Shown here: one piece after another, positions 1 through 6,968 of the stretch
How positions within the stretch are numbered: position 1 is the stretch's first letter
Layout: each line of letters begins with the position of its first letter
NCBI GenBank assembly: GCA_018267675.1
Contig: JAFDYA010000084.1
Coordinates: 1-34,199 of the forward strand
Source: Bacteroidota bacterium
GTDB lineage: Bacteria > Bacteroidota > Bacteroidia > Chitinophagales > Chitinophagaceae
Direction: 5' to 3'
DNA length: 34,199 nucleotides
Program-made: the position numbers and the translations under genes
The notes under the pieces: model-generated
Database searches by the model: none
What the model was told of the DNA's origin: nothing
Seen by the model: the letters and a program-made list of their open reading frames with translations, nothing else

Positions 1-333
1 GTTTTAGGAAATGATCCCGGGCTACTGGTGCAGGTTTCGGAAAGTTTAGTCAATCTAAAGTTTAGCCGAGACAATGAAACCGAAGCGGATAAATATTCGG
101 TGATTTACCTCTGCCCGACGAAATTTAAAAGCGATGGTGCCGCCGCATTTTTCCAAAAAATGCAATCCTTAGGTAGTGTCAATCCACCACAGTTTTTAAG
201 CACGCACCCGAATCCGGATAATCGCGTAAAGGCTATTGAAGACGAAGCAGCAGGGTTGAACTGCAGTGGTGGCAATATTCAGGTGTCAGAGGATAAAGAT
301 GGCTACGCTGCATTCAAAGCAAGCCTTCCATGA
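1..333 (+). CDS. M48-family metalloprotease, C-terminal part (5' end outside window)
   Basis: The reading frame is open from the first base, so the gene begins upstream of the window; only about the last 110 residues are visible. The segment SRDNETEADKYSVIYL matches the third zinc-ligand region of M48 peptidases (ExEAD context after the HExxH helix). The later STHPNPDNRVKAIE matches the conserved STHP-x-xxxR end of the M48 catalytic domain. The HExxH motif itself lies outside the window. Bacteroidota carry many secreted or lipoprotein M48 enzymes related to BepA/LoiP, which degrade or fold outer-membrane proteins; whether this is one cannot be judged without the N-terminus. The family call is good, the precise role unknown. 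Confidence 0.85.
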   Translation, partial: VLGNDPGLLVQVSESLVNLKFSRDNETEADKYSVIYLCPTKFKSDGAAAFFQKMQSLGSVNPPQFLSTHPNPDNRVKAIEDEAAGLNCSGGNIQVSEDKDGYAAFKASLP

Positions 334-417
334 TGCCGTCGGCGTCCGCTGAACTTGGCATAAGTAGCAAATGACCTGTAGCGCAACCGAATTAAGGGCT
401 GATTTGTGTATTGGTTG

Positions 418-449
418 TTGCATTTGCCTTCCGTTGCATCTTAATTTTG
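418..449 (+). promoter_or_regulatory. Predicted Bacteroidota promoter for the MBL-fold gene
   Basis: TTG at 418-420 and TAATTTTG at 442-449 are separated by 21 bases, matching the Bacteroidota primary sigma pattern (TTTG about 20 bases before TAnnTTTG). The start codon at 472 lies 23 bases after the -7 box. The -33 box is one base short of TTTG. Confidence 0.45.
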
Positions 450-471
450 AAGCAGTATTGAAATTGTTTTA

Positions 472-1215
472 ATGCCCGTTTATCCGCTCTCCGAAGGTGT
501 GTTCACGATTGGTCGTGACAAGATTTTTGTTCCCTTCAACTTAGAACAAGACGTACTCCAGGAGCGACCGATTGGTTCACTTTTGGTGGAAGTGCAGCCC
601 TTCCTAGTCGCGTTAGAAGATGATCTACTTTTGTTGGATACAGGTCTGGGATTTAATGATCGGGAAGGAGTCCTACAACTTCATACCAATATTCGAAACG
701 CGGGATTTGCACCCGAGGAGGTGACCAAAGTATTGATGAGCCATCTTCATAAAGACCACGCCGGTGGCCTAATGCATCGAGATGCGCAGGGGATCTACAA
801 ACCATCCTTGCCCAATGCTCAATATTTTATTTATCGAGCTGAAGCGGATTTTGCTTTGGCAACCGCTAAGCCTTCCTATATTCCGGAAGAGATTGAGCCA
901 ATTTTTGGCAGTGGTCAAGTAGTTTGGTTGGATGGGACTGAAGGGCGTATTAGCGAAGCGATAAGTTTTAGGCATACCGGAGCGCATTGCCCCCAGCATA
1001 TTGCCTACTTGATAGAAGACGGAGCCCAAACACATTTTTTTGGCGGAGACGAAGCGCCACAATGGAAGCAAATCAAAATGAAATACGTGGCAAAGTATGA
1101 TTTTGATGGTCGGAAAGCGATGCAACTTCGGGAGCAGTGGGCAGAGGAAGGTAAGCGAGCGCATTGGAATTTTTTATTCTACCATGACGTGACAACGCCT
1201 ACCATGCAGCTTTGA
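472..1215 (+). CDS. Metallo-beta-lactamase-fold hydrolase
   Basis: This 247-residue protein carries the MBL zinc motif HxHxDH as H91-L-H93-K-D95-H96, a further histidine region at H172/H176, D193 in GGDEAP as the bridging aspartate, and a late histidine near residue 238. The layout (short N-terminal strand region, then LLLDTGLG, then HxHxDH) resembles the AHL-lactonase-like and general quinoprotein-type MBL hydrolases rather than antibiotic beta-lactamases. There is no signal peptide, so a cytosolic hydrolase acting on a lactone, thioester or similar bond is likely, but the substrate cannot be read from sequence. It is transcribed alone, with its own predicted promoter, and faces the convergent Spy-like gene. 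Confidence 0.85.
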   Translation: MPVYPLSEGVFTIGRDKIFVPFNLEQDVLQERPIGSLLVEVQPFLVALEDDLLLLDTGLGFNDREGVLQLHTNIRNAGFAPEEVTKVLMSHLHKDHAGGLMHRDAQGIYKPSLPNAQYFIYRAEADFALATAKPSYIPEEIEPIFGSGQVVWLDGTEGRISEAISFRHTGAHCPQHIAYLIEDGAQTHFFGGDEAPQWKQIKMKYVAKYDFDGRKAMQLREQWAEEGKRAHWNFLFYHDVTTPTMQL

Positions 1216-1256
1216 CCCATATTTTGCTTGCCCATTGATTACAATATCATAGGTGT

Positions 1257-1697
1257 TTAATGGCCACCCCGCCTATTTCGTAATTGTTGCAACAGCATTT
1301 TCTTGAAGTCGCGTTCTGCTTCATACAAACGCGCTAGTTGTTGCGCTGAAATCACTTTGAGGAAGGCGGCTTTATAAGACTTATTTAGGTCTAATAGTTG
1401 TTGTTGATAGTCCAAGTTGTCATCAATGAATTGCTCTGGATCGTTCAGTTTGTCGGTAGTCTTGGCTTGTTGGTATTTTTGGTGGAAAGCGCGTCGTGCT
1501 GCGGTTTTATCGTTTTCATATTGATTATAGACCGGCCAAAATTGTGTGGCTTGTTCGGAGCTAAGATTTAATCTATCGGTGATGAAACCTACCTTAATCG
1601 CGTGGATGCGTTCTCCACCACGTACTTGAGCATGTGTGGTTGGCACAAGCAAAAAGGGTAGTAGGATGATGGTTATTAAAAAGAGTTTCAGTTGCAT
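1257..1697 (-). CDS. Spy/CpxP-like periplasmic protein of an ECF sigma operon
   Basis: The 146-residue product starts with a clear signal peptide (basic start, hydrophobic run LFLITIILLPFLLV, cleavage probably after THAQ). The mature part is helical and charged, with LNLSSEQATQFWPVYNQYEN resembling the LTxxQ-type helix of Spy/CpxP proteins and a basic C-terminus RNRRGGH. In Bacteroidota such genes often sit at the end of sigma/anti-sigma operons and are annotated as sensor of ECF-type sigma factor. Here it starts 2 bases after the stop of the anti-sigma-like gene, so translation is probably coupled. A role as periplasmic stress sensor or chaperone is inferred from family and context. Confidence 0.75.
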   Translation of the reverse strand: MQLKLFLITIILLPFLLVPTTHAQVRGGERIHAIKVGFITDRLNLSSEQATQFWPVYNQYENDKTAARRAFHQKYQQAKTTDKLNDPEQFIDDNLDYQQQLLDLNKSYKAAFLKVISAQQLARLYEAERDFKKMLLQQLRNRRGGH

Positions 1698-1699
1698 GG

Positions 1700-2386
1700 C
1701 TAGTTCAAGGATTTTGTGTCGGGCCTATCAGTATTGTTGAGGTACTCCTCGATGCTTGCGGCATCGATTTGTGATATTTTCGTATTGTAGTCTGGATGTA
1801 GCGTAGTGGTAAAGAATTCTAAATTGTCATTTTCAAATTCATCCAAATGTTGGTCAACATAATTTTCAATTTCTTCGGAATTTACCTTAGATAGTTGCCT
1901 GTTTGCGCTGGCATCAGCAGAGTTATATTGTTGCCAGTAATGGAAGCCTCCCAGTGACAATGAAAGTATCAGTAGTGCTGCTGCGGCCAGCCGGATTTTT
2001 TTAAAAATTCCCCATGTAAATGTTGCCCGAGCTTTTTGTTCCTGCTCCTGTACATATTGATATAGTCGCTGTGGTAGTTGTTCAAAATAGCCTTCGGGTA
2101 TGCTTGCTTCAGATGCCGCAGCCGGCGATGGCCCAATTGACGCGCTTAGGTGCCCCAACTTTTCCGGAAGCTGTCGGAAATAGCCCTCAGGAACTTCGTA
2201 GGGTGCTTTGATCCCTTGATGCAGTACCGTTGTCGGGTTTAGTTGCTTTAGTGTTTTTGCTGCCAGCGAATCTGATAGGCCTTCGAAATACTTATCCGGA
2301 ACACAAAAGGGGAGCGTTCGCGGTAGTGACCCAAGTGTGCTGTCCAGCATTTCTAGTTCCTGCAATATCTCAATATTCTTGTTCAC
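1700..2386 (-). CDS. Anti-sigma-factor-like membrane protein with VPxxYFxxL repeats
   Basis: The 228-residue protein has one transmembrane helix at about residues 132-150. The N-terminal part, probably cytoplasmic, contains three copies of a short motif: VPDKYFEGLSDSL (29-41), VPEGYFRQLPEKL (65-77) and IPEGYFEQLPQRL (96-108). The part after the helix is acidic and has two related IE-x-Y segments (EIENYVDQHLDEF and SIEEYL). No catalytic motif is visible. It lies between an ECF sigma gene (30 bases upstream) and a Spy-like gene (2 bases downstream), so an anti-sigma role, holding the sigma factor through the repeats, is the natural inference. No classical ZAS zinc motif (HxxxCxxC) is present, so it would be a non-standard anti-sigma factor. 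Confidence 0.7.
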   Translation of the reverse strand: MNKNIEILQELEMLDSTLGSLPRTLPFCVPDKYFEGLSDSLAAKTLKQLNPTTVLHQGIKAPYEVPEGYFRQLPEKLGHLSASIGPSPAAASEASIPEGYFEQLPQRLYQYVQEQEQKARATFTWGIFKKIRLAAAALLILSLSLGGFHYWQQYNSADASANRQLSKVNSEEIENYVDQHLDEFENDNLEFFTTTLHPDYNTKISQIDAASIEEYLNNTDRPDTKSLN

Positions 2387-2416
2387 AGTTCTGGGACTTT
2401 TTATTCGATGATAGGT

Positions 2417-2983
2417 TTAATATTCTCCTTTAATAAACTGCTCAATTTTTTTGACAGCATGGTGGTAGGAAGCTTTGAGCGCACCCACCGAAGTTGCCGT
2501 GATACTGGCCATTTCTTCATAGGGCATTTCATCAAAATAGCGAAGGTTGAATACAAGTTGTTGCTTGGTGGGTAGGGAATGAATGGCTTGTTGCAGCTTC
2601 CATTCCAGTTTTCGCTCATCAAACCCTTTTTCTGCTACCAGTAGGTTACTCAGGTTGTTTTCACTTTGATCTAAGGCTTGTGTTGCTCTCTTCTTTCTGA
2701 GCTCAATAAAGCTGATGGCTTCATTGGTTGCGATACGATACATCCAGGTATAAAGGCTGGCATCTTCCCGAAAATTGATTAATCCTCGCCAGATTTTTAC
2801 ACTCACATTTTGAAGTACATCATCAGCATCATCATGGCTAACTACCATCCGCCGAATATGCCAATAGAGTCTTTCGCTGTATCGTTTTAGAAGGAGGGTA
2901 AAGGCACGTTCTCTTGTTGCTTCTTCTGCGAAAGCTGCTAACAATGTCGTGTCGTCTTGATATTCGCTTAGTTCTTTGCTCAT
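2417..2983 (-). CDS. ECF RNA polymerase sigma factor (sigma-70 family)
   Basis: I place the start at the ATG whose complement is 2981-2983 (MSKELSEYQDD, 188 residues). A longer frame with 36 extra residues exists but would run into the divergent promoter region. Region 2 is seen in the helix with DDADDVLQNVSVKIWRGL and the -10 recognition segment LYTWMYRIATNEAISFIE. Region 4 is seen in LPTKQQLVFNLRYFDEMPYEEMASITATSVGALKASYHHA cut across the helix-turn-helix, the usual ECF arrangement. It heads an operon with the membrane anti-sigma-like protein and the Spy-like protein, so it probably responds to an envelope signal. The target genes are unknown. Confidence 0.92.
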   Translation of the reverse strand: MSKELSEYQDDTTLLAAFAEEATRERAFTLLLKRYSERLYWHIRRMVVSHDDADDVLQNVSVKIWRGLINFREDASLYTWMYRIATNEAISFIELRKKRATQALDQSENNLSNLLVAEKGFDERKLEWKLQQAIHSLPTKQQLVFNLRYFDEMPYEEMASITATSVGALKASYHHAVKKIEQFIKGEY

Positions 2984-3060
2984 GACTCTGCTCTTTGACC
3001 CAGCTAATGTCTTTTGGTTTAATCCTTCATCTAGTGATCTAATGATTTTGGTTTGTTCTT

Positions 3061-3092
3061 TAAAAGTATTGAAGTAGGCATTAGGCAACAAG
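3061..3092 (-). promoter_or_regulatory. Possible promoter of the ECF sigma operon
   Basis: On the minus strand TTG (complement of 3089-3091) precedes TACTTTTA (complement of 3061-3068) by 20 bases. This is close to the Bacteroidota consensus, with the last G of the -7 box replaced. It would give a leader of about 70 bases before the chosen start. Confidence 0.35.
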
Positions 3093-3121
3093 CTAGGAAA
3101 TTTTCAGAAGTACATACTGAG

Positions 3122-3153
3122 TTTGTTCAGCCCGGCGTTGCTCATCATCTTTG
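3122..3153 (+). promoter_or_regulatory. Possible promoter immediately upstream of fmt
   Basis: TTTG at 3122-3125 and CATCTTTG at 3146-3153 are 20 bases apart. If used, transcription would begin at or very near the fmt ATG at 3158, giving a leaderless or near-leaderless message. The -7 box has C in place of the first T. Confidence 0.35.
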
Positions 3154-3157
3154 CCGG

Positions 3158-4084
3158 ATGAAATCTGCACATGAGTTGCGCATTGTATTTTTTGGTACTC
3201 CGGATTTTGCGTTAGCCTCTTTGGAGGCTTTGATAGCAGCAAGGCTTAATGTAGTTGCTGTCGTTACAGCGCCGGACAAGCCTGCTGGTAGGGGCTTGAA
3301 AGTACAAGAGACAGCCGTGAAGCTAGGGGCGGTCAAGCGAGGTATTCCGGTTCTACAACCAAGCAAGCTCAAGGCTCCGGATTTTTTGGAGGCTTTGGCA
3401 TCATTTCAAGCAGATGTTCAGGTGGTGGTTGCTTTTAGAATGTTGCCGGAAGTAGTTTGGAATATGCCGCCACTTGGCACCATCAATGTTCATGCTTCTT
3501 TATTGCCGCAATATCGAGGAGCTGCTCCTATCAATTGGGCTATCATCAACGGGGAGTCTGAAACTGGAGTGACAACCTTCCGCTTGCAACACGAAATAGA
3601 TACCGGGAATATTTTGCTTCAGGATAGTGTTGCCATTCTGCCGGAGGACAATGCCGGTACGCTTCACGACCGGTTGATGGCACGGGGTGCCGACTTATTG
3701 GTAAAGACAATTGAAGGCCTTTCTGCGGCATCCATCGTCCCACAGGCCCAGCCCGAGCTTGGTCATTTGCATCACGCACCGAAGATTTTTAAGGCTGATT
3801 TGGAAATCAATTGGGAACAAACCGCACAACAGGTGCTCAATTTTGTCAGGGGGATGGCTCCGTATCCTGCCGCCTACACACATCTCCGTGGCAAGCAATT
3901 AAAAGTGTTTAAGGCACATATTGATTCTGCGCCTGGACTGGCTGCACCTGCGACAATGGAGACCGATGAAAAATCTTACCTCCGGTTTGCTACAGTAGAT
4001 GCATGGATTGCAATAGACGAATTACAGCTTGAGGGCAAAAAGAGAATGTCTGTAGCCGAGTTTTTACGCGGTTTCAGAGCTTAG
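3158..4084 (+). CDS. fmt: Methionyl-tRNA formyltransferase
   Basis: The enzyme formylates the initiator Met-tRNA using 10-formyl-tetrahydrofolate. I start at MKSAHELRIVFFGTPDF, giving 308 residues, close to the usual 310-315; the longer upstream frame has no family similarity. The formyltransferase signature is clear: N110-x-H112-x-SLLPxYRGAAPI, followed by GVT and D148 in HEIDTG, matching the catalytic Asn-His-Asp triad. The C-terminal OB-like tRNA-binding domain (about 205-308) is present, with the usual FVRGMAPYPAA segment. It overlaps the convergent aroQ by 4 bases, so the two stop codons share the tetranucleotide TTAG. Confidence 0.96.
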   Translation: MKSAHELRIVFFGTPDFALASLEALIAARLNVVAVVTAPDKPAGRGLKVQETAVKLGAVKRGIPVLQPSKLKAPDFLEALASFQADVQVVVAFRMLPEVVWNMPPLGTINVHASLLPQYRGAAPINWAIINGESETGVTTFRLQHEIDTGNILLQDSVAILPEDNAGTLHDRLMARGADLLVKTIEGLSAASIVPQAQPELGHLHHAPKIFKADLEINWEQTAQQVLNFVRGMAPYPAAYTHLRGKQLKVFKAHIDSAPGLAAPATMETDEKSYLRFATVDAWIAIDELQLEGKKRMSVAEFLRGFRA

Positions 4085-4506
4085 TGTTTTTGAAGAAAAT
4101 ATTGCACTGCCAACGCATATCCCTCCAGGCCGAGCCCGCTAATACTACCTATACACTTGGAGGCTATGAACGAAGTTTTTCGGTAATCTTCCCGTGCCAA
4201 TACATTGGAAATATGAACCTCTATGACCGGTACTGAAATGGCAGCAATGGCATCACCTAGGGCAATACTCGTGTGGCTATAACCGGCGGCGTTTATGATA
4301 ACACCCTCCATTTCTTTGCGGCATGACTGAAGTTTGTTGATCAATTCACCTTCAACATTGCTCTGAAAATAATCCAGAATGACTTGTGGAAAACGAGCTT
4401 TTAATTTTTCTAAAAATGATTCAAAACATTCCGCGCCATAGATGTCCACTTCGCGGGTGCCCAATAGGTTCAAGTTCGGACCATTGATGATTGCCAAGCG
4501 TAACAT
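4081..4506 (-). CDS. aroQ: 3-dehydroquinate dehydratase, type II
   Basis: This enzyme makes 3-dehydroshikimate from 3-dehydroquinate in the shikimate pathway. The 141-residue size fits the small dodecameric type II enzymes. Visible active-site residues are in the N-terminal INGPNLNLLGTRE segment (Asn12, Arg18, then Tyr23 in DIYG), Asn72 and His78 in INAAGYSHTS, and His98 in EVHISN. The usual NPGAYTHTS appears here as NAAGYSHTS, a mild variation. Its 3' end overlaps fmt, and the HesB/IscA-type gene lies 15 bases upstream on the same strand, so these two may be cotranscribed. Confidence 0.96.
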   Translation of the reverse strand: MLRLAIINGPNLNLLGTREVDIYGAECFESFLEKLKARFPQVILDYFQSNVEGELINKLQSCRKEMEGVIINAAGYSHTSIALGDAIAAISVPVIEVHISNVLAREDYRKTSFIASKCIGSISGLGLEGYALAVQYFLQKH

Positions 4507-4521
4507 TGGTCGGATTGTGGA

Positions 4522-4881
4522 TTAAACGGCAAAGGAGCTACCACAACCACAAGTGCTGCTGGCATTGGGATTGGAAAAGGTAAATCCACGAGAGCTAAGG
4601 CCACCCTCAAAATTAATTTCTATCCCGGCGAGATAGATGCCATGAGCGGCTTTCATCACCACGGGGATGCCTTCGATATTATAGAGGGAGTCATCGGCTT
4701 CCTGATGGTCAAAGCCCAGCAGATAACTCATCCCACTACAACCACCACCCTTAACGCCAATGCGCAAACTTTGTGATTTGTCAAAGCCCGGCTCGTCCAT
4801 GAGTCGCCGTAGTTCGGCAAGTGCTCCGGCAGTAAGCTTTACTGGGCTTTCGGCGACAATAGTTATAGCCTCATTATTCAT
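4522..4881 (-). CDS. HesB/IscA/SufA-family iron-sulfur assembly protein
   Basis: I start at MNNEAITIVAESPVKLT (119 residues); a longer frame would extend into the divergent frr promoter region. The A-type carrier signature is complete: Cys48 in GGGCSGMSY and the C-terminal Cys111/Cys113 pair in CGCGSSF, preceded by the FSNPNA loop. These three cysteines bind an iron atom or cluster that is handed to target apoproteins. Whether it works as SufA, IscA or ErpA cannot be decided from this sequence alone, and no suf or isc genes lie nearby. It precedes aroQ with a 15-base gap. Confidence 0.93.
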   Translation of the reverse strand: MNNEAITIVAESPVKLTAGALAELRRLMDEPGFDKSQSLRIGVKGGGCSGMSYLLGFDHQEADDSLYNIEGIPVVMKAAHGIYLAGIEINFEGGLSSRGFTFSNPNASSTCGCGSSFAV

Positions 4882-4886
4882 GAGTG

Positions 4887-4894
4887 CAAAGTTA
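4887..4894 (-). promoter_or_regulatory. Possible -7 box for the HesB/IscA gene
   Basis: The minus strand reads TAACTTTG, a perfect Bacteroidota -7 box, 5 bases before the ATG complement at 4881. No TTTG is found at the proper -33 distance. If used, the transcript would be essentially leaderless. Confidence 0.3.
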
Positions 4895-4921
4895 AGGTGG
4901 GTATTGTTTTCAGGCAGCAGC

Positions 4922-4954
4922 TTTGGCCAAATAGCATTATAGCCCCTACATTTG
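4922..4954 (+). promoter_or_regulatory. Strong Bacteroidota promoter upstream of frr
   Basis: TTTG at 4922-4925 and TACATTTG at 4947-4954 are separated by 21 bases, both boxes matching the consensus exactly. The -7 box sits inside a small inverted repeat, GCCCC (4942-4946) and GGGGC (4956-4960). The start codon of frr follows 30 bases later. Confidence 0.7.
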
Positions 4955-4984
4955 CGGGGCAAAAAAGCCAAAAATCAAAAGTTT

Positions 4985-5548
4985 ATGAGTGAAGGCAGCA
5001 CGCAGGTCATGCAGGTAGCAACTGAGGGAATGAAAAAAGCCATCAGCCATTTGGAAGCTGAGCTTTCTAAAATTAGGGCAGGTAAAGCCACACCACAGAT
5101 TGTGGATGGGATTTTTGTGGACTATTATGGTTCAGCAACCCCCTTGGCACAGGTTGCCAATATCACAGTACCGGATGCACGCACCTTGTCTTTGCAACCT
5201 TGGGAAAAGAATATGCTTGGACCAATTGAGAAGGCAATCATTGCGGCAAATATTGGCTTGAACCCGCAGAATGATGGCAATTTTATTCGCTTATTCTTGC
5301 CGCCACTTACCGAAGAGCGTCGTAAGGAATTGGTGAAACGAGTCAATGTAGAAGGGGAGCAGTCCAAGGTGTCTATTCGGAGCGTCCGTCGGGAGGCAAT
5401 AGAGCAAATTAAGAAGTTGCAAAAAGATGGCTTGAGCGAAGATGAGGCAAAGGATGCCGAGGCAGCAGTGCAGGCAATAACAGATAAGCATATTGCACTT
5501 ACGGAGACGCATCTCAAGGATAAGGAGCGAGATATTATGACCATTTGA
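4985..5548 (+). CDS. frr: Ribosome recycling factor
   Basis: RRF, with EF-G, splits the post-termination ribosome. I choose the start at MSEGSTQVMQ (187 residues, against the usual 185) because the alternative start 11 codons upstream overlaps the predicted promoter. Recognisable segments are the helix with LSKIRAGKATPQIVD, the strand region DYYGSATPLAQVANITVPDARTL, WEKNMLGPIEKAI, and the C-terminal helix NVEGEQSKVSIRSVRREA, all typical of the two-domain RRF fold. It has its own predicted promoter and ends just before a perfect GC-rich hairpin. Confidence 0.97.
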   Translation: MSEGSTQVMQVATEGMKKAISHLEAELSKIRAGKATPQIVDGIFVDYYGSATPLAQVANITVPDARTLSLQPWEKNMLGPIEKAIIAANIGLNPQNDGNFIRLFLPPLTEERRKELVKRVNVEGEQSKVSIRSVRREAIEQIKKLQKDGLSEDEAKDAEAAVQAITDKHIALTETHLKDKERDIMTI

Positions 5549-5550
5549 TC

Positions 5551-5577
5551 TACCGGCGGCGCGAAGCGCCGCCGGTA
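5551..5577 (+). terminator. Perfect 12-bp GC-rich hairpin after frr (no T-run)
   Basis: TACCGGCGGCGC (5551-5562) is the exact reverse complement of GCGCCGCCGGTA (5566-5577), around a GAA loop. It begins 2 bases after the frr stop. There is no T-tract on either strand, so it is not a standard intrinsic terminator. It could stabilise the 3' end, act with Rho, or be a REP-like palindrome. Confidence 0.5.
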
Positions 5578-5644
5578 CATACTTTCCGGGCAATTTCCCA
5601 GCTTTTGCTCCGGCTCGCTTTCTTGACACAATTTTATTTGGAGC

Positions 5645-6577
5645 ATGAATGGCTATTACCAACATATCCTGCTATTAGTCTCAATTCCGATTTATGGAAT
5701 CATCATCCCGATTGAAATTCTGCTGAGTCATTTTTACGGGTGGAAGTTCTATTCTTGGAGGCAAACCGCCATCAATTTTTACCTCAACCTGCTTAATGCG
5801 GGCATAGATATTTTGCTCCGTGGCGTAGCACTTGCAGTATTGATATTTTTCAGTCAATATGCTCTTGCCAATACGCTTAGTCCTGTCTTTTATTGGCTTT
5901 TCCTTTTCCTAATGGAAGATTTGTTCTTCTGGTTGGAGCATTTTGTAGATCATCGGGTCCGTCTTTTTTGGGCAGTGCACGTGACGCACCATTCCAGTCC
6001 GGAGTTCAATCTGAGCACGGGATTTCGTTCGTCTGTGTTGATGCCGTTTTATCGTTATCTCTATTTTGTGCCCATCGTGTTGTTGGGCTTTCGTCCGATG
6101 GATATTCTGTTCATGTATGCCATTACCCAGACCTATGGTATCCTGGTGCACACACAAAGTATCAAGCGGCTCCCGCGCTGGTTTGAGCTGATTTTTGTTG
6201 CTCCCGCACATCATCGGGTACATCATGCCAGTAATGTTCCCTATTTGGACAAAAACATGGGCATGGTCTTGATTGTTTGGGATAGGGTTTTCGGTACTTT
6301 CCAAGAAGAGCTGGAGGAGGAAGTGCCCGTTTTTGGCCTTACCAAGCCACTGGAACATCCTAATCATCCTGTAAAAATTGTTACCCATGAGTGGCAGGCA
6401 ATTGTAAAAGATTTAAAGAAAGGGATAGGCTGGCGCAATAAATTGGGCTATCTATTCCGGCCACCGGGATGGAGTCATGATGGGAGTTCTCCTACTACCA
6501 AGCAATTGCAACGGGCATGGAATGCAGATAAGAAAGCTAGAAATACTGAGGCGAACGATGGTACATCAACCTTGTAA
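5645..6577 (+). CDS. Fatty acid hydroxylase / sterol desaturase family membrane enzyme
   Basis: The 310-residue integral membrane protein has hydrophobic helices at about residues 8-28, 55-75, 80-97 and 135-165. It carries the di-iron histidine boxes of the family: H99-xxx-H103, H112-xx-H115-H116 (HVTHH), and H189-H190-xx-H193-H194 (HHRVHH). Such enzymes hydroxylate or desaturate lipid substrates at the membrane using oxygen and a non-haem di-iron centre. Bacteroidota homologues modify fatty acids, carotenoids or sphingolipid-like molecules; which applies here is not visible. It probably stands alone, as both flanking genes have their own spacing. Confidence 0.88.
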   Translation: MNGYYQHILLLVSIPIYGIIIPIEILLSHFYGWKFYSWRQTAINFYLNLLNAGIDILLRGVALAVLIFFSQYALANTLSPVFYWLFLFLMEDLFFWLEHFVDHRVRLFWAVHVTHHSSPEFNLSTGFRSSVLMPFYRYLYFVPIVLLGFRPMDILFMYAITQTYGILVHTQSIKRLPRWFELIFVAPAHHRVHHASNVPYLDKNMGMVLIVWDRVFGTFQEELEEEVPVFGLTKPLEHPNHPVKIVTHEWQAIVKDLKKGIGWRNKLGYLFRPPGWSHDGSSPTTKQLQRAWNADKKARNTEANDGTSTL

Positions 6578-6584
6578 CGGATTT

Positions 6585-6603
6585 GCTGCCGGTAGCAGCT
6601 TTT
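6585..6603 (+). terminator. Weak possible terminator after the hydroxylase gene
   Basis: GCTGC (6585-6589) pairs with GCAGC (6595-6599) around a CGGTA loop, followed by TTTT. Only five base pairs, so the call is tentative. Confidence 0.3.
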
Positions 6604-6660
6604 AGCCCCGGAATTTGGGATTGTTCCTTAGCTTTATGGCGATAGCAACAATTCTCGTAT

Positions 6661-6966
6661 ATGGAGTCCGTAGAGCCCAATGAACCTAAGAAGCACATCC
6701 CGATCAATGTTTGGCTAGCCGGGCGGAGCTATCGCATATTGGTGGAGCCTGCGGAGGAGGCGGCGCTAAGATTTTCTGTAAAGAAAGCCGATGAGCAAAT
6801 TGCGGAATTGCGCCAGCACTATGCCGGCAAGGACGATCAAGATTTTGTAGCTATGTGCCTGTTGCTTTATGCTGCCGAAGCAACAAAAGCAGCGGGTTCA
6901 GATTTTTTGAATAATGAACTGAGCACTATGATTGCCCGTATTGATAAAGCACTAGAAAAGCGCTAA
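6661..6966 (+). CDS. zapA: Cell division protein ZapA
   Basis: The 101-residue protein fits the ZapA family, which bundles FtsZ filaments at the division ring. The N-terminal strand region INVWLAGRSYRILVEPAEEAALR is a variant of the family's I-x-V-x-GR-x-Y-x-L pattern followed by EE-x-x-LR. The C-terminal half (about 35-100) is a single long helix with LLLYAAEATKA, suited to the antiparallel tetramer. No ribonuclease Y gene follows, although one often neighbours zapA in related genomes. It converges on murF with only 2 bases between the stops. Confidence 0.8.
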   Translation: MESVEPNEPKKHIPINVWLAGRSYRILVEPAEEAALRFSVKKADEQIAELRQHYAGKDDQDFVAMCLLLYAAEATKAAGSDFLNNELSTMIARIDKALEKR

Positions 6967-6968
6967 GC

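Noticed and set aside
2984..3091. 36-residue N-terminal extension of the ECF sigma factor
   Set aside because: It has no sigma-family sequence and would overlap the divergent promoter region; the internal ATG at 2983 gives the usual length.
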